From Pyrinomonadaceae bacterium (GTDB taxonomy: Bacteria; Acidobacteriota; Blastocatellia; Pyrinomonadales; Pyrinomonadaceae), in the NCBI GenBank assembly GCA_019694395.1, contig JAIBCC010000006.1:124001-188000 (forward strand): DNA of 64,000 nt, in the 5' to 3' direction. Below, one piece after another: positions 43,539 to 52,760 of the stretch. The notes under the pieces were generated by a model. That model saw only the letters and a program-made list of their open reading frames with translations. It was not told where the DNA came from and ran no database searches. Numbering within the stretch: the first letter of the stretch is position 1; the number at the start of each line of letters is the position of its first letter. Position numbers and translations under genes: made by a program.

Positions 43539-44867
43539 ATGAAAAAAATAATCGTTTCTTTTATTGCCGTTTGCTTTTTTGCTACTAATCTTTTTGCCCA
43601 ATATCAACCAACCGCCGAAAATCTCGCAGCCCGTAAAACATTTCAAGATGATAAATTCGGAATGTTCATCCATTGGGGCGCATCGAGCGTTTTGGGACAC
43701 GGCGAATGGGTGATGAACAACCGAAATATTCGGGTGCAGGAATATTCGCGGCTAGTGCAAATCTTTAATCCGCAAGCCTTTGACGCAAAAAAATGGGTAG
43801 CAACAGCGAAAGGTGCGGGAATGAAATACATCACTTTTATCACCCGGCATCACGACGGTTTCAGCAATTGGGACACGAAACAAAGCGATTGGAAAATTAC
43901 GAATACTCCTTACGGCAAAGATGTTTTGAAGCAGTTAGCCGACGAATGCCATAAGCAAGGAATCAAACTTTTTCTTTATTATTCGCTGCTCGACTGGTAT
44001 CGGAGCGATTATCAATACGAAACAGGCAGAACCGGCAAAGGAACAGGACGGACGCAAAAAAGCGATTGGGAAAGCTACATCCGTTTTATGAAAGCTCAAC
44101 TGACTGAACTGCTGACCAATTACGGCGAAATCGGTGGAATTTGGTTTGACGGACATTGGGATCAGCTCGATAACGATAACGACAAAACGCTCAAACCCAA
44201 AGTAAATTGGCATTATGAAGAAATTTACCAATTGATTCACAAGCTCCAGCCGAAAGCTTTGATCAGCAATAATCATCATTTACAGCCGATTCCGGGCGAA
44301 GATTTTCAGGCTTTTGAAAAAGATTTGCCGGGACATAATACGACAGGTTTTGGCGGGGCATCCGTTTCGGAATTGCCTTTGGAAACCTGCGAAACTATCA
44401 ATAACAGCTGGGGCTTTAACATCACCGACACCAGCTACAAATCGAAAAAGGATTTGATTCAATATCTCGTCAAAGCAGCGGGATACAACGCTAATTTTCT
44501 CTTAAATATCGGTCCGATGCCCGACGGAACAATTCAACCCGAATTTACCGAGCGATTAGGCGCAATCGGCGATTGGTTGAAAATTAACGGCGATTCGATC
44601 TACGGCACTCGCGGCAATGTAATTCCGCCGAAAGATTGGGGCGTAGTGACGATGAAAGGCAAAACCGTTTTTCTGCATATTTTACAAAAACCCGAATCGC
44701 CAGACTTCATTTTTATTCCCGAATTAAAACAGCCCATTAACGGCGTTAAATTATTCAATCAAAACAAATCAGTCAATTTCAAACAGCAGCCGGAAGGAGC
44801 TTTTATTTATCTGAAAGGAATAACTTTGGACGAAATTGACACCATTCTGGAAGTCGAATTGAAATAA
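43539..44867 (+). CDS. Alpha-L-fucosidase, GH29 (second of two)
   Basis: A 442-residue secreted GH29 enzyme (signal peptide 1-20, NLFAQ). DDKFGMFIHWGASSVLGHGE (about 36-55), MKYITFITRHHDGFSNWDTK and the nucleophile Asp in GEIGGIWFDGHWDQLDND (about 198) are present. NFLLNIGPMPDGTIQPEF is shared in pattern with the first GH29. Sequence identity to the first gene looks modest, so they are likely different substrate specificities rather than a recent duplication. It is divergent from the DUF5107 gene with 97 bases between. Confidence 0.93.
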   Translation: MKKIIVSFIAVCFFATNLFAQYQPTAENLAARKTFQDDKFGMFIHWGASSVLGHGEWVMNNRNIRVQEYSRLVQIFNPQAFDAKKWVATAKGAGMKYITFITRHHDGFSNWDTKQSDWKITNTPYGKDVLKQLADECHKQGIKLFLYYSLLDWYRSDYQYETGRTGKGTGRTQKSDWESYIRFMKAQLTELLTNYGEIGGIWFDGHWDQLDNDNDKTLKPKVNWHYEEIYQLIHKLQPKALISNNHHLQPIPGEDFQAFEKDLPGHNTTGFGGASVSELPLETCETINNSWGFNITDTSYKSKKDLIQYLVKAAGYNANFLLNIGPMPDGTIQPEFTERLGAIGDWLKINGDSIYGTRGNVIPPKDWGVVTMKGKTVFLHILQKPESPDFIFIPELKQPINGVKLFNQNKSVNFKQQPEGAFIYLKGITLDEIDTILEVELK

Positions 44868-44907
44868 TTAACCCAAGTGCCAGTTAGTTGGTGAAAGTTT
44901 GATTTAA

Positions 44908-44993
44908 CCGCGAAACACGCCAAAAACGCTAAAAATAACAGCTAAATTCTTTTAATAATTCCTGATTTTCGTGTCTTTCGCGTGTTTCGCGGG
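44908..44993. repeat. Palindromic CCGCGAAACACGC repeat
   Basis: CCGCGAAACACGC (44908-44920) faces GCGTGTTTCGCGG (44980-44992), a perfect 13-bp terminal pair, with internal CGTGTCTTTCGC-like units. It lies 41 bases after the second fucosidase stop. Confidence 0.75.
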
Positions 44994-45064
44994 CAACAAA
45001 ATCAAAATATTTGATAATTAGCAACTTGGATTAATTATTGGCTGAAATTTGAAATCAGTTTAGA

Positions 45065-46255
45065 ATGCAGTTAATGCTTGCCTTTGTCCCCAATCCGATC
45101 GTTATTACCGCAATTTCTTTTTTTGTGGTTATTGTTGTCGTATTGTTTTTGGGCTTTTTACTGCGCCGATTTTCCAAAAGCAGAACCAAACGGGCAATGG
45201 AAAAGTGGGAAAAACTTGCCGAACAACTTGGATTAAAAGTTGAAACGGGAAAAGAAACCGCGATTTATCCGATGACAGGCGTTTATGACGGACGCGAAGT
45301 CAAACTTGCGGTTGGTTTTAGAAGTTCGGGCGATGGCGGGGGCGTGAATTTCACTTTTTGCCAGACTAAAATCAATCCGCCTTTGCGGCTGATGCTCAAA
45401 ATCAGTTCGGAAAAAGGGATTTTAAATGACGCGCTTGGGGCAATGGCTGGAGAAAGTTTTATTTCAAGCGGAAATGCGGAATTTGATAAAGAATTTAACC
45501 TTTTTGCATTAGACAGAGAGCGTTTATCGCAATTTCTAGGGCAAAAACTACTTGATGGATTTGCTGCAAATTTGGCTAATGATTTACTTCAAGCCAAGCC
45601 TCATTTTAAAAGTGTCTTATTGACTGACGAATATTTTTATATCGAAGACAAACGGGCAATTTACGATCTTGAACGGCTAAAAGTAATGCTCAATTGGGTT
45701 GTTTATGTGGCAAGTCGGGCGGAAAACTCCAATCAACTTTTGTCGTTGTCCGTTTGGGAAAAAGTATTGATTCAGACTTGGAAAGCGTTTGCAGCGCAAA
45801 ACAGAATGATGTTTGATGAAAGAAATCTGATTCTCAAAGGTCTTTACAAAGGTTTTGAAACGCAAGTAAGTTTGGGAAAAAGCGGACAACAGACTTGGTT
45901 GACCGAATTCAAACTTGATTTTGGAAAAAGTTTGATGACAGGCTTGCAGATCTTACAGCAAAATTCACTTCACGAATTCGTTTCTTTTTTAGGAGCACAG
46001 GACATTGAGATTGGCGATGCTGTTTTCGACAAAACTTTTGTGGTTAAAGCTAAAAACATCCAAACCGCTCAATTTTTACTCAAACCCGATTTGTGTCAAC
46101 AGCTTATCAAACTCAACACACCCGCCAAAACTCTCAAAATTGATGATGAAGGAATTTTTCTCAGCACCGAATCGGTCGTGAATGATGCAAGAAGTTTGCA
46201 AAGTTATTTGGATGAAATCGCCAAAGCTGCACAAATGTTTTTAGGGCAAAATTAA
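45065..46255 (+). CDS. Hypothetical protein with one N-terminal membrane segment
   Basis: A 396-residue protein. A single hydrophobic segment, beginning about NPIVITAISFFVVIVVVLF (10-28), is followed by a basic stretch and a large cytoplasmic or periplasmic domain with MEKWEKLAEQLGLKVETGKE and IYPMTGVYDGREVKLAVGF. The latter resembles DUF3137-like segments (a helix then a beta-rich core), but the match is by general appearance. Its stop overlaps the convergent Lrp gene by four bases. Role unknown. Confidence 0.6.
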   Translation: MQLMLAFVPNPIVITAISFFVVIVVVLFLGFLLRRFSKSRTKRAMEKWEKLAEQLGLKVETGKETAIYPMTGVYDGREVKLAVGFRSSGDGGGVNFTFCQTKINPPLRLMLKISSEKGILNDALGAMAGESFISSGNAEFDKEFNLFALDRERLSQFLGQKLLDGFAANLANDLLQAKPHFKSVLLTDEYFYIEDKRAIYDLERLKVMLNWVVYVASRAENSNQLLSLSVWEKVLIQTWKAFAAQNRMMFDERNLILKGLYKGFETQVSLGKSGQQTWLTEFKLDFGKSLMTGLQILQQNSLHEFVSFLGAQDIEIGDAVFDKTFVVKAKNIQTAQFLLKPDLCQQLIKLNTPAKTLKIDDEGIFLSTESVVNDARSLQSYLDEIAKAAQMFLGQN

Positions 46256-46689
46256 TGAGGCTCGATCACCCGGCTTTTGACCGGAGAAGAAAGCACGATT
46301 GAAGTCGTCGTAATTCCAAAAGGAACTAATTTATCAATCAAAGTTTGCAGATGTTCAACGTCTGCCACGGCGACTTTCATAATAAACGAATCGCCGCCCG
46401 TTCCGCGATGGCATTCCAAAACCTCGTTTGACTCATTCACCACCTCAATAATATGCGAATAATCAATTCCTGTAATACTCATTCGGATAAATGCCGTGAT
46501 CGGCAAACCAACTTTGGTCATATCAATTTCGGCGCGATAACCGGTAATAATTTTTGCGTCTTCGAGCTTGCGGACTCGTTCGATTACAGCAGGCGTAGTT
46601 AGACCAACTCTCCGTCCCAACTCGGCAAAGCTCGTTCGTGCGTCTTCTTGCAGTTCTTTAAGAATTTTCCAGTCTATTTGGTCAAGCAT
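46252..46689 (-). CDS. Lrp/AsnC-family transcriptional regulator
   Basis: A 145-residue regulator. The N-terminal HTH LDQIDWKILKELQEDARTSF and LGRRVGLTTPAVIERVRKLE (about 2-45) are followed by a RAM ligand domain (ITAFIRMSITGIDYSHIIEV). ATG at 46689 starts the family-typical MLDQID; the upstream extension is rejected. It is divergent from the phenylalanine hydroxylase gene with 169 bases between, so control of aromatic amino-acid degradation is a reasonable inference. Confidence 0.88.
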   Translation of the reverse strand: MLDQIDWKILKELQEDARTSFAELGRRVGLTTPAVIERVRKLEDAKIITGYRAEIDMTKVGLPITAFIRMSITGIDYSHIIEVVNESNEVLECHRGTGGDSFIMKVAVADVEHLQTLIDKLVPFGITTTSIVLSSPVKSRVIEPH

Positions 46690-46858
46690 TTTAATTTGTA
46701 AAGTAAATCGTTGTTTTTTCCTAATAATCTTAACCAATTATCATCAAAAAACAAACTAAACCCATTCAAAAATTTTATCAAGTTCATTACAATTATTTAT
46801 TTGCAGATAACTTAGTATTTTAAGTTGGCATCAAAGTTACGAAAGGAGATTTTCTAAA

Positions 46859-47758
46859 ATGTTAGCCGAATCAGTTGCCACTATCGAACCTGCGTTTGAG
46901 ATTTCAAATTACAAAATCAGCGATGAAGATTTGCCTGCTTTTACCGATTTGGAATTCGAGCATATTAACGAATTGCATCTCGACCATCCGGGCGCAAATG
47001 ATTTGGAATATCGCAAACGCCGTGATTATATTGCCAGTTGCGCCAAAAAATTCCGTGAAACGGGCGAAATTACTGACGTTGAATATAATTCGCGTGAGCA
47101 AAGAGTTTGGCGGTATGTGGCGGAAGAATTAGAAGAATTGCAACAAAAATACGCTTCGCCGTTTTATCTGCGGGCAAAAAAAGATTTGGGAATTACAACC
47201 GAACGGATTCCGCAGTTATCGGAAATGAATCGGCGTTTGAAAGAATTGACCGGATTTCGGCTCGCACCGATCGAAGGTTTGGTTGAAACTCGCGGTTTTC
47301 TCTCGTGGTTATCGTATCGGACGATGCTCTGCACGCAATACATTCGTCATCATTCACAGCCTGCCTATACGCCTGAACCGGACATTGTTCACGAAGCAAT
47401 CGGTCATATTCCAATGTTCACCAATCCGAATTTTGCTGATTATTCACAGTTCATCGGACACGGTGCGAGAATTGCTACCGATAAACAATTAGAAGAATTA
47501 GGTCGTTTGTATTGGTTCACGATCGAATTCGGCTTGGTCGAACACGAAGGCGACATCAAGGCTTATGGTGCAGGTTTGCTTTCGAGTTTTGGTGAATTGG
47601 AACACGCTTTTTCCGATAAAGTTGAACGCCGCAAGTTTGATTTGGAAGAAGTTATCAACCACGAATTTACCTATTCCGATATGCAAAAAGTTTTGTATGT
47701 GATTCCAAGCTATGCGGAGTTGAAAGAGATAACACGGAAATATATTGAGAGTTTTTAG
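46859..47758 (+). CDS. phhA: Phenylalanine-4-hydroxylase
   Basis: Tetrahydrobiopterin- and non-haem-iron-dependent conversion of phenylalanine to tyrosine. The 299 residues fit a single-domain bacterial enzyme. The iron ligands are readable: H178 and H183 in [13 protein letters not shown] and E223 in WFTIEFGL. A perfect AAGGAG site precedes the ATG. hppD, the next step after transamination of tyrosine, lies 2.6 kb downstream, and a divergent Lrp-type gene lies upstream. Tyrosine or tryptophan hydroxylation is less likely in this context. Confidence 0.93.
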   Translation: MLAESVATIEPAFEISNYKISDEDLPAFTDLEFEHINELHLDHPGANDLEYRKRRDYIASCAKKFRETGEITDVEYNSREQRVWRYVAEELEELQQKYASPFYLRAKKDLGITTERIPQLSEMNRRLKELTGFRLAPIEGLVETRGFLSWLSYRTMLCTQYIRHHSQPAYTPEPDIVHEAIGHIPMFTNPNFADYSQFIGHGARIATDKQLEELGRLYWFTIEFGLVEHEGDIKAYGAGLLSSFGELEHAFSDKVERRKFDLEEVINHEFTYSDMQKVLYVIPSYAELKEITRKYIESF

Positions 47759-47781
47759 TAAACAGAATAGAGTGAAGAAAT

Positions 47782-48264
47782 ATGAGGATTGAACTAAGAC
47801 AAATAATCCCAATGATTTTGATGTTTATTTGTTCACTTTCTATCATACGCTTTACGCTTTATAAATTGAATTGGGCAAATAGAAATGTGCTTTTTAGAAG
47901 TAGCCTTTTTCTTTGGCTTAATTGGGCAGTATCGGGGATTTTATCAATTATCTTTTTTAGATTTCTGAGTCCTTCGGATTCAATTTATTATTTCTTGTTT
48001 TTCGTTTATTTGCTAAATATTTTTTCTAATTTTTATGTGCTGCTACATTTACAAAAAGAAAATTTCCAAGAGTCTTTTTTAACCGAAAAAGTAGAGCAAA
48101 AAATACCTGAAAAAACTATTTGGAAAACAGCAATAATTCTTTCGGTAGTTACGAATTCAATCGTTGTTTTGGTGGCATACATAGCAGTAGAAATTGTGAT
48201 TTTTATAGAAAAAACTTTTCCTAAACATCCTACAAATGGAATAGATTTTACGGTTTACGGTTAG
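47782..48264 (+). CDS. Hypothetical membrane protein
   Basis: A 160-residue protein with about four hydrophobic segments: IIPMILMFICSLSII near the start, FLWLNWAVSGILSIIFF, YYFLFFVYLLNIFSNFYVLL, and AIILSVVTNSIVVLVAYIAV near the C-terminus. A Glu/Lys-rich loop (LQKENFQESFLTEKVEQK) lies between the third and fourth. It begins 23 bases after the hydroxylase gene, probably the same transcript. Family unknown. Confidence 0.65.
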   Translation: MRIELRQIIPMILMFICSLSIIRFTLYKLNWANRNVLFRSSLFLWLNWAVSGILSIIFFRFLSPSDSIYYFLFFVYLLNIFSNFYVLLHLQKENFQESFLTEKVEQKIPEKTIWKTAIILSVVTNSIVVLVAYIAVEIVIFIEKTFPKHPTNGIDFTVYG

Positions 48265-48289
48265 CAATTGTTTTTAAGAGATAGTTTTT

Positions 48290-48985
48290 ATGCTTTATTT
48301 ACAAAGAACTTTATCAATAGTTTTTCTTACATTTGCTTTTTGCTTCTTTGCTCACGCGCAGGATACGAAAAATTCTGACATATTAAGCTTAAAGGATTTG
48401 AAACTTAATTCCTCTACTGTTGACGAAGTAATTGCCAAATTTGGAAAACCAATAAAAGATAAAGACAAAATCTCGTTAAAAAGTGAGTTGGAATTACAGA
48501 ATTGGCTGATTGAAAAAAGTTCTGCAAAGGTGTTTAGAGTTATTGAATACAAAAATCTGCAAGACTATGAAAAAGTCAGGTTTGCCTTTGTTGATGATAA
48601 ACTGGCTGTCATAATTTTGGAGCTTCCTAGTGCAATTACTGAAAACTTTTATATTGCGCCTGATGAATTGGAAGAATTATTTTCATTAAAGTTCAAACCT
48701 TGGAAATGGACATTTGGAAAAAAATTACCTCAATTGATTGATTTTCAACAAAGTTCGCCAAACGAATTAAAAAAAGAAGACTACAGCTATTGGTATAACT
48801 TGATCGCTCTTGCAGAAGATTATTTTATTGCCACGAGAATTAACAATTACAAAAATATTGAAGGAATTATTGACAGGCACAAAACAGAAAATAACAGACG
48901 CAAGCAAATCAATGCGAACCGTAAATTTCCAGGTTTTGTGGAAAATATTCAAATTATAAGTAGGACGCTTGAATCAAAAAACTGA
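48290..48985 (+). CDS. Hypothetical secreted protein with SmpA/OmlA-like motif
   Basis: A 231-residue exported protein (signal peptide about 1-23, AHAQ). LNSSTVDEVIAKFGKPIKD (about 38-56) recalls the motif seen in 39075-39611. The rest is a mixed alpha/beta domain with a basic C-terminus (NNRRKQINANRKFPGF). It begins 25 bases after the membrane-protein gene. Function unknown. Confidence 0.6.
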   Translation: MLYLQRTLSIVFLTFAFCFFAHAQDTKNSDILSLKDLKLNSSTVDEVIAKFGKPIKDKDKISLKSELELQNWLIEKSSAKVFRVIEYKNLQDYEKVRFAFVDDKLAVIILELPSAITENFYIAPDELEELFSLKFKPWKWTFGKKLPQLIDFQQSSPNELKKEDYSYWYNLIALAEDYFIATRINNYKNIEGIIDRHKTENNRRKQINANRKFPGFVENIQIISRTLESKN

Positions 48986-49069
48986 ATTTAACTGAGAACA
49001 ATTATTATGAACGAAATGAATCCATAAAAAGAGTTTCCGAAGTTTTCCGCAAAGATTTTTGGAGAGTTT

Positions 49070-49447
49070 TTAAGTTATTTTTTCTATCAGGTCTTTGACA
49101 ATTTGCTCAAGTTCATCAGGCGAATAGGGCTTGGTTAAATAGGCTTGTGCGCCTGCGTCGAGGGATTTTTGAATCTCGTGCGGATAGGCAACCCCGGAGG
49201 CAAAGATGATCGGGATCAGAGGATTTATCAGACGAATTGCTTTGCATAGATCCGTTCCGCTGCCGTCGGGAAGCCGATTATCCAAAATACACAGATCAAA
49301 TGGCTGAGAGTTGAAAACCTCAAGTGATTTTTCAATAGATTCGGTAAAGATCATTTGGTAATCAGATAACAAAAATGTCAGCAAATCACAGGTATCTTTG
49401 TCATCTTCGACACACAAGATTCTTTTTTTTCCTTCAAAAAATTTCAA
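49070..49447 (-). CDS. Stand-alone response-regulator receiver domain
   Basis: A 125-residue CheY-like receiver domain without an output domain. The acidic pocket is E14, D15 and D16 in CVEDD, the phospho-acceptor is D56 in LCILDNRLPDG, and the conserved Lys is K106 in LTKPYSP. It may bind a separate partner. The Crp-like gene lies 80 bases upstream on the same strand, but no histidine kinase is nearby. Confidence 0.9.
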   Translation of the reverse strand: MKFFEGKKRILCVEDDKDTCDLLTFLLSDYQMIFTESIEKSLEVFNSQPFDLCILDNRLPDGSGTDLCKAIRLINPLIPIIFASGVAYPHEIQKSLDAGAQAYLTKPYSPDELEQIVKDLIEKIT

Positions 49448-49527
49448 TATTTTACAAAATTTCCTTTTTTATTATTACGAAGTTCGATTGGTTTATTTTG
49501 CAGAATAAAAAGACTTTTGTCTGTCGC

Positions 49528-50274
49528 CTACCCAACATATAAATTATTTTTTTTCAAATATGGGTGCAGATACTTGTTATATTCTTCTTCGACAATGTGA
49601 TAGCACTCGCAGACACACTCTTGCAGTCTTTCAATATCAAGTATTTCCAAAGTGCCGCGCCGATAGCGGATAATTCCGGCGGTTTGCAGAGTTCCGGCAA
49701 CAAATCCGATGCTGGTTCGCTGAACGCCCAGCATATGTGAGAGAAATTCATGGGTCAACTGCATCGTATCTGATTTTGAATTGTCGCGCATAATCAAAAG
49801 CCAACGGCAAAGACGTGATTCGATGGAGTGAAAATGGTTGCAGACCCCGGTTTGCGAAAGCTGCTTCATCAGCGCAAAAACGTAGCGCAGAACGACGCTG
49901 TTAAAAACTTTCAGTTTATGGAAAAGTTTGAGAATAATTTCGGCTTCAACATAAAGACATTCGACTTTACTTTGCGCCATTGCCTGATACGGCATTTCGT
50001 TGCGACCAAGGATTATCGGCAGACCGACCATTCCTTCTTCGCTCGTGTAGGCAACTTCAACGGTGTTTCCGCTTTCGGTCATGGAAAGCAAAGAGATCAT
50101 TCCGTAGTTCGGAAAATAGATATTGTTGATCGAATCGCCTTCGTTGTAGATGATTTGTCCGAGCCGAAAGCTGCAAGTTTTCAAATGCGGTTGAATGAGA
50201 GCAAATTCCGCCTTGGGCAAAACCCTAAGCAGGCGGTTAGAAACAGTAGCAAGGTTGTGAACAGTATCGAGCAT
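49528..50274 (-). CDS. Crp/Fnr-family transcriptional regulator
   Basis: A 248-residue protein. The N-terminal cyclic-nucleotide-binding beta-roll (FRLGQIIYNEGDSINNIYFP, about 36-55) is followed by a C-helix and an HTH: LTHEFLSHMLGVQRTSIGF with recognition-like VQRTSIGFVAGTL. The usual cAMP-contacting Arg/Ser pattern is not obvious, so the ligand is unknown. No Fe-S Cys cluster like FNR is present; the C-terminal CVCEC stretch might be redox-active. It ends 80 bases before the receiver gene on the same strand. Confidence 0.88.
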   Translation of the reverse strand: MLDTVHNLATVSNRLLRVLPKAEFALIQPHLKTCSFRLGQIIYNEGDSINNIYFPNYGMISLLSMTESGNTVEVAYTSEEGMVGLPIILGRNEMPYQAMAQSKVECLYVEAEIILKLFHKLKVFNSVVLRYVFALMKQLSQTGVCNHFHSIESRLCRWLLIMRDNSKSDTMQLTHEFLSHMLGVQRTSIGFVAGTLQTAGIIRYRRGTLEILDIERLQECVCECYHIVEEEYNKYLHPYLKKNNLYVG

Positions 50275-50376
50275 TTTTGCTTAAAAAAATTGAAATTTTA
50301 GAACTGAAGCAAAGTAAATTTACATCAAAGTTTGAAAAAAGAAAATAGGGAAATTGATAATAATTTTGAGGGAATT

Positions 50377-51534
50377 ATGAACGAAAAGAATCCATTAGGT
50401 TTAAAGAAAATACATCACGTCGAATTTTTTGTCGGCAATGCTAAACAAGCCGAATTTTATTACCGCAATGCCTTCGGTTTTTCGCGGGTGGCGTATTCCG
50501 GCTTGGAAACGGGCAATCGTGATGCGACGAGCTATGTTTTACGGCAAAACCGCGTCAATTTTATTTTGACCACGCCTTTGCACGAAAAAACATTTGCTTC
50601 CGAGCATTTGAAAATTCACGGTGACGGCGTGCGCGACATCGCTTTCCAGGTTGAAGACTGCGACTACGCATTTAACGAAGCCGTCAAACGCGGCGCAAAA
50701 GTTTTTCAAGAACCACGCGATATTTCCGACGAAAACGGCAAAATCCGTTATGCCGCGATTCACACTTACGGCGACACAATTCATTCGCTGATCTCATATC
50801 AAGGCAACGCTTACGGCAAATCCGTTAGCAGCGGTTCAATGGCGGCGCAGCCTGCTTCCGAATACGTTTACAACGGAGCGTTTCTGCCGCATTTTGCACC
50901 GAGCGAAATCAAAGGCAAAGAAGTCGGCATCCAACTGATCGACCATATCGTCGGCAATGTCGAACTTGGCAAAATGAATCATTGGGCGGATTTTTACTCA
51001 AATGTTTTGGGCTTTCATCGCTACATTACTTTTGACGACAAAGACATTTCGACTGAATATTCGGCATTGATGTCAATCGTAATGTCGGACGGCGGACACA
51101 ATATCAAATTTCCGATCAACGAACCTGCCGAAGGAAAAGGCGGAAAATCGCAGATTCAGGAATACATTGATTATTACAAATCCGCCGGAGTGCAGCACGT
51201 TGCTCTCTTGTGCAAAGACATTTTAAAAACGGTTGATAAATTACAAAAAAACGGCGTGGAATTTTTGCGTGTTCCCGATGAATATTACGAAGAAATTCCC
51301 GAAAGAGTCGGTGAAATTGACGAAAATATCGAAGATTTGAAACGTCTCGGATTATTAGTTGACCGCGACGACGAAGGCTATTTACTGCAAATTTTCACCA
51401 AACCCGTCGAAGATCGTCCAACTGTTTTCTACGAAATTCTCCAACGCAAAGGCTGTAAAGGTTTTGGCAAAGGCAACTTCAAAGCATTGTTCGTTTCGAT
51501 TGAAGAAGAGCAACGGCGACGCGGAAATTTATAA
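50377..51534 (+). CDS. hppD: 4-Hydroxyphenylpyruvate dioxygenase
   Basis: Converts 4-hydroxyphenylpyruvate to homogentisate using Fe(II) and O2. 385 residues. The N-terminal and C-terminal VOC domains are read: KIHHVEFFVGNAKQAEFYY and QLIDHIVGNVELGKMNHW. Likely iron ligands are the His of LIDHIVGN, the His of GVQHVALL and the Glu of VFYEILQRKGC. ATG at 50377 has a GAGGGA site and is chosen over an upstream frame start. With phhA it forms phenylalanine/tyrosine degradation. A copy of its last 20 codons recurs at 52696-52758. Confidence 0.96.
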   Translation: MNEKNPLGLKKIHHVEFFVGNAKQAEFYYRNAFGFSRVAYSGLETGNRDATSYVLRQNRVNFILTTPLHEKTFASEHLKIHGDGVRDIAFQVEDCDYAFNEAVKRGAKVFQEPRDISDENGKIRYAAIHTYGDTIHSLISYQGNAYGKSVSSGSMAAQPASEYVYNGAFLPHFAPSEIKGKEVGIQLIDHIVGNVELGKMNHWADFYSNVLGFHRYITFDDKDISTEYSALMSIVMSDGGHNIKFPINEPAEGKGGKSQIQEYIDYYKSAGVQHVALLCKDILKTVDKLQKNGVEFLRVPDEYYEEIPERVGEIDENIEDLKRLGLLVDRDDEGYLLQIFTKPVEDRPTVFYEILQRKGCKGFGKGNFKALFVSIEEEQRRRGNL

Positions 51535-51540
51535 GGTTTT

Positions 51541-51604
51541 TGCCACGAACAAACACGAAAAGACACGAAAAATAATTCGTAGAAATTGCTACTAGTTCGT
51601 GGCA
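51541..51604. repeat. Palindromic TGCCACGAAC repeat after hppD
   Basis: TGCCACGAAC (51541-51550) pairs perfectly with GTTCGTGGCA (51595-51604), and ACACGAAAA-type units fill the space. It begins 6 bases after the hppD stop and may end its transcript. Confidence 0.75.
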
Positions 51605-51659
51605 AAATAATTTTGTGATATTAAAATTGAAAGACAAAAACTAAATCAAGGAGTTAGGA

Positions 51660-52658
51660 ATGATTAAAACAAAGCTATTTTCATATTTCATAATTCTTTT
51701 GATTCCTGCTTTTACTGTCTTTTCGCAATCCGAAGATTGGAAACAATACAGTTCTTCAATGTCTGGATTAAAAATAAACTATCCGTCGGATTGGAGATTG
51801 GAAGAATCTTTGGTCGGTAGAGCATGGCAATTAAGGTTTCTTTCACCTGGAATTTGGGATGAAGATATTTCGGTAAACTCCTTTATTAATATTTGCATTC
51901 AGCCTGTCGGAAATATTTCGAACCCATCAAACTCTAATAGCGGATGCCGACAACGCGATGACCATTTGTCTGATTCTTATAAAGATATAGTGGTTTTTGA
52001 TGAAACCTTTGAAGTGAATGGTTTGAATATTCACAAAAAATCAACTACAGACAGATACAGACAAGAAAACACTTATATTTATGCTTTTTTTACCGCCGAA
52101 AATAAAGAGTTTTTGTTAAGCAGTTCATTTCCGAATCAATTCAATCTTAACAAATATATTCCTGTCTTTGATAAAATGCTCAAAACTATTCAAGTCTTAA
52201 AAAAGAGAGAAAGTCTTACTTACAGAAATGATAAATATGATTTTGCCTTAACTTATCCGGCTACGTGGAAAAACTGTCCTATTTCCAACCTAAGTAAAAA
52301 CGAGGAAGACATCCTCTTGCTTGTTCCCGAAGGAAGAGTTTGCAAAGGTGATAATTACATTTCTGTATCAAGGATTTCTGCTTATTCCGGTGAATTAATG
52401 ACAGGCTATCAGTTGCAAGATTTACTCAAAAAAAATGGATATTCAACAATTATTCCTTTTTTGGATGGAAATTCAGCACAGGGAGAAAAAAAAGATGCGA
52501 ATTATCTACAGATAGAAAACTATTTTTTCACAAACTATCTCTCAACTTACGATTTATTAAGGATTTTTAGCAAAATTGAGTTAAAGGAAAAAACATTCCA
52601 AAAAGAAGCCAAAGAAATATTGTCCACAACTCAACGAGCCTTAAAAACAACGCAATAA
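51660..52658 (+). CDS. Hypothetical secreted protein with two PsbP-like repeats
   Basis: A 332-residue exported protein (signal peptide about 1-22, TVFSQ). Two homologous halves each open with a Tyr-x-x-x...Y-P-x-x-W pattern: YSSSMSGLKINYPSDWRLEE (about 30-49) and YRNDKYDFALTYPATWKNCP (about 192-211). The pattern is like the PsbP/DUF1795 fold. It has an AAGGAG site. It lies between hppD and a second copy of the hppD tail, so this stretch was probably inserted or duplicated. Confidence 0.65.
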   Translation: MIKTKLFSYFIILLIPAFTVFSQSEDWKQYSSSMSGLKINYPSDWRLEESLVGRAWQLRFLSPGIWDEDISVNSFINICIQPVGNISNPSNSNSGCRQRDDHLSDSYKDIVVFDETFEVNGLNIHKKSTTDRYRQENTYIYAFFTAENKEFLLSSSFPNQFNLNKYIPVFDKMLKTIQVLKKRESLTYRNDKYDFALTYPATWKNCPISNLSKNEEDILLLVPEGRVCKGDNYISVSRISAYSGELMTGYQLQDLLKKNGYSTIIPFLDGNSAQGEKKDANYLQIENYFFTNYLSTYDLLRIFSKIELKEKTFQKEAKEILSTTQRALKTTQ

Positions 52659-52695
52659 AATTTTGATACCAACCACCAGCGAAAAAACATTTGAA

Positions 52696-52758
52696 AGTAA
52701 CTTCAAGGTGCTATTTGTTTCGATTGAGGAAGAACAACGCAGACGCGGAAATTTATAA
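52696..52758 (+). pseudogene. Duplicated 3' end of hppD
   Basis: In frame it reads SNFKVLFVSIEEEQRRRGNL and stop. This is almost identical to the true hppD C-terminus GNFKALFVSIEEEQRRRGNL (51475-51534), with several silent base changes. No further upstream homology to hppD is apparent. It is a remnant of a duplication or of recombination between two hppD alleles. Confidence 0.85.
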
Positions 52759-52760
52759 AA

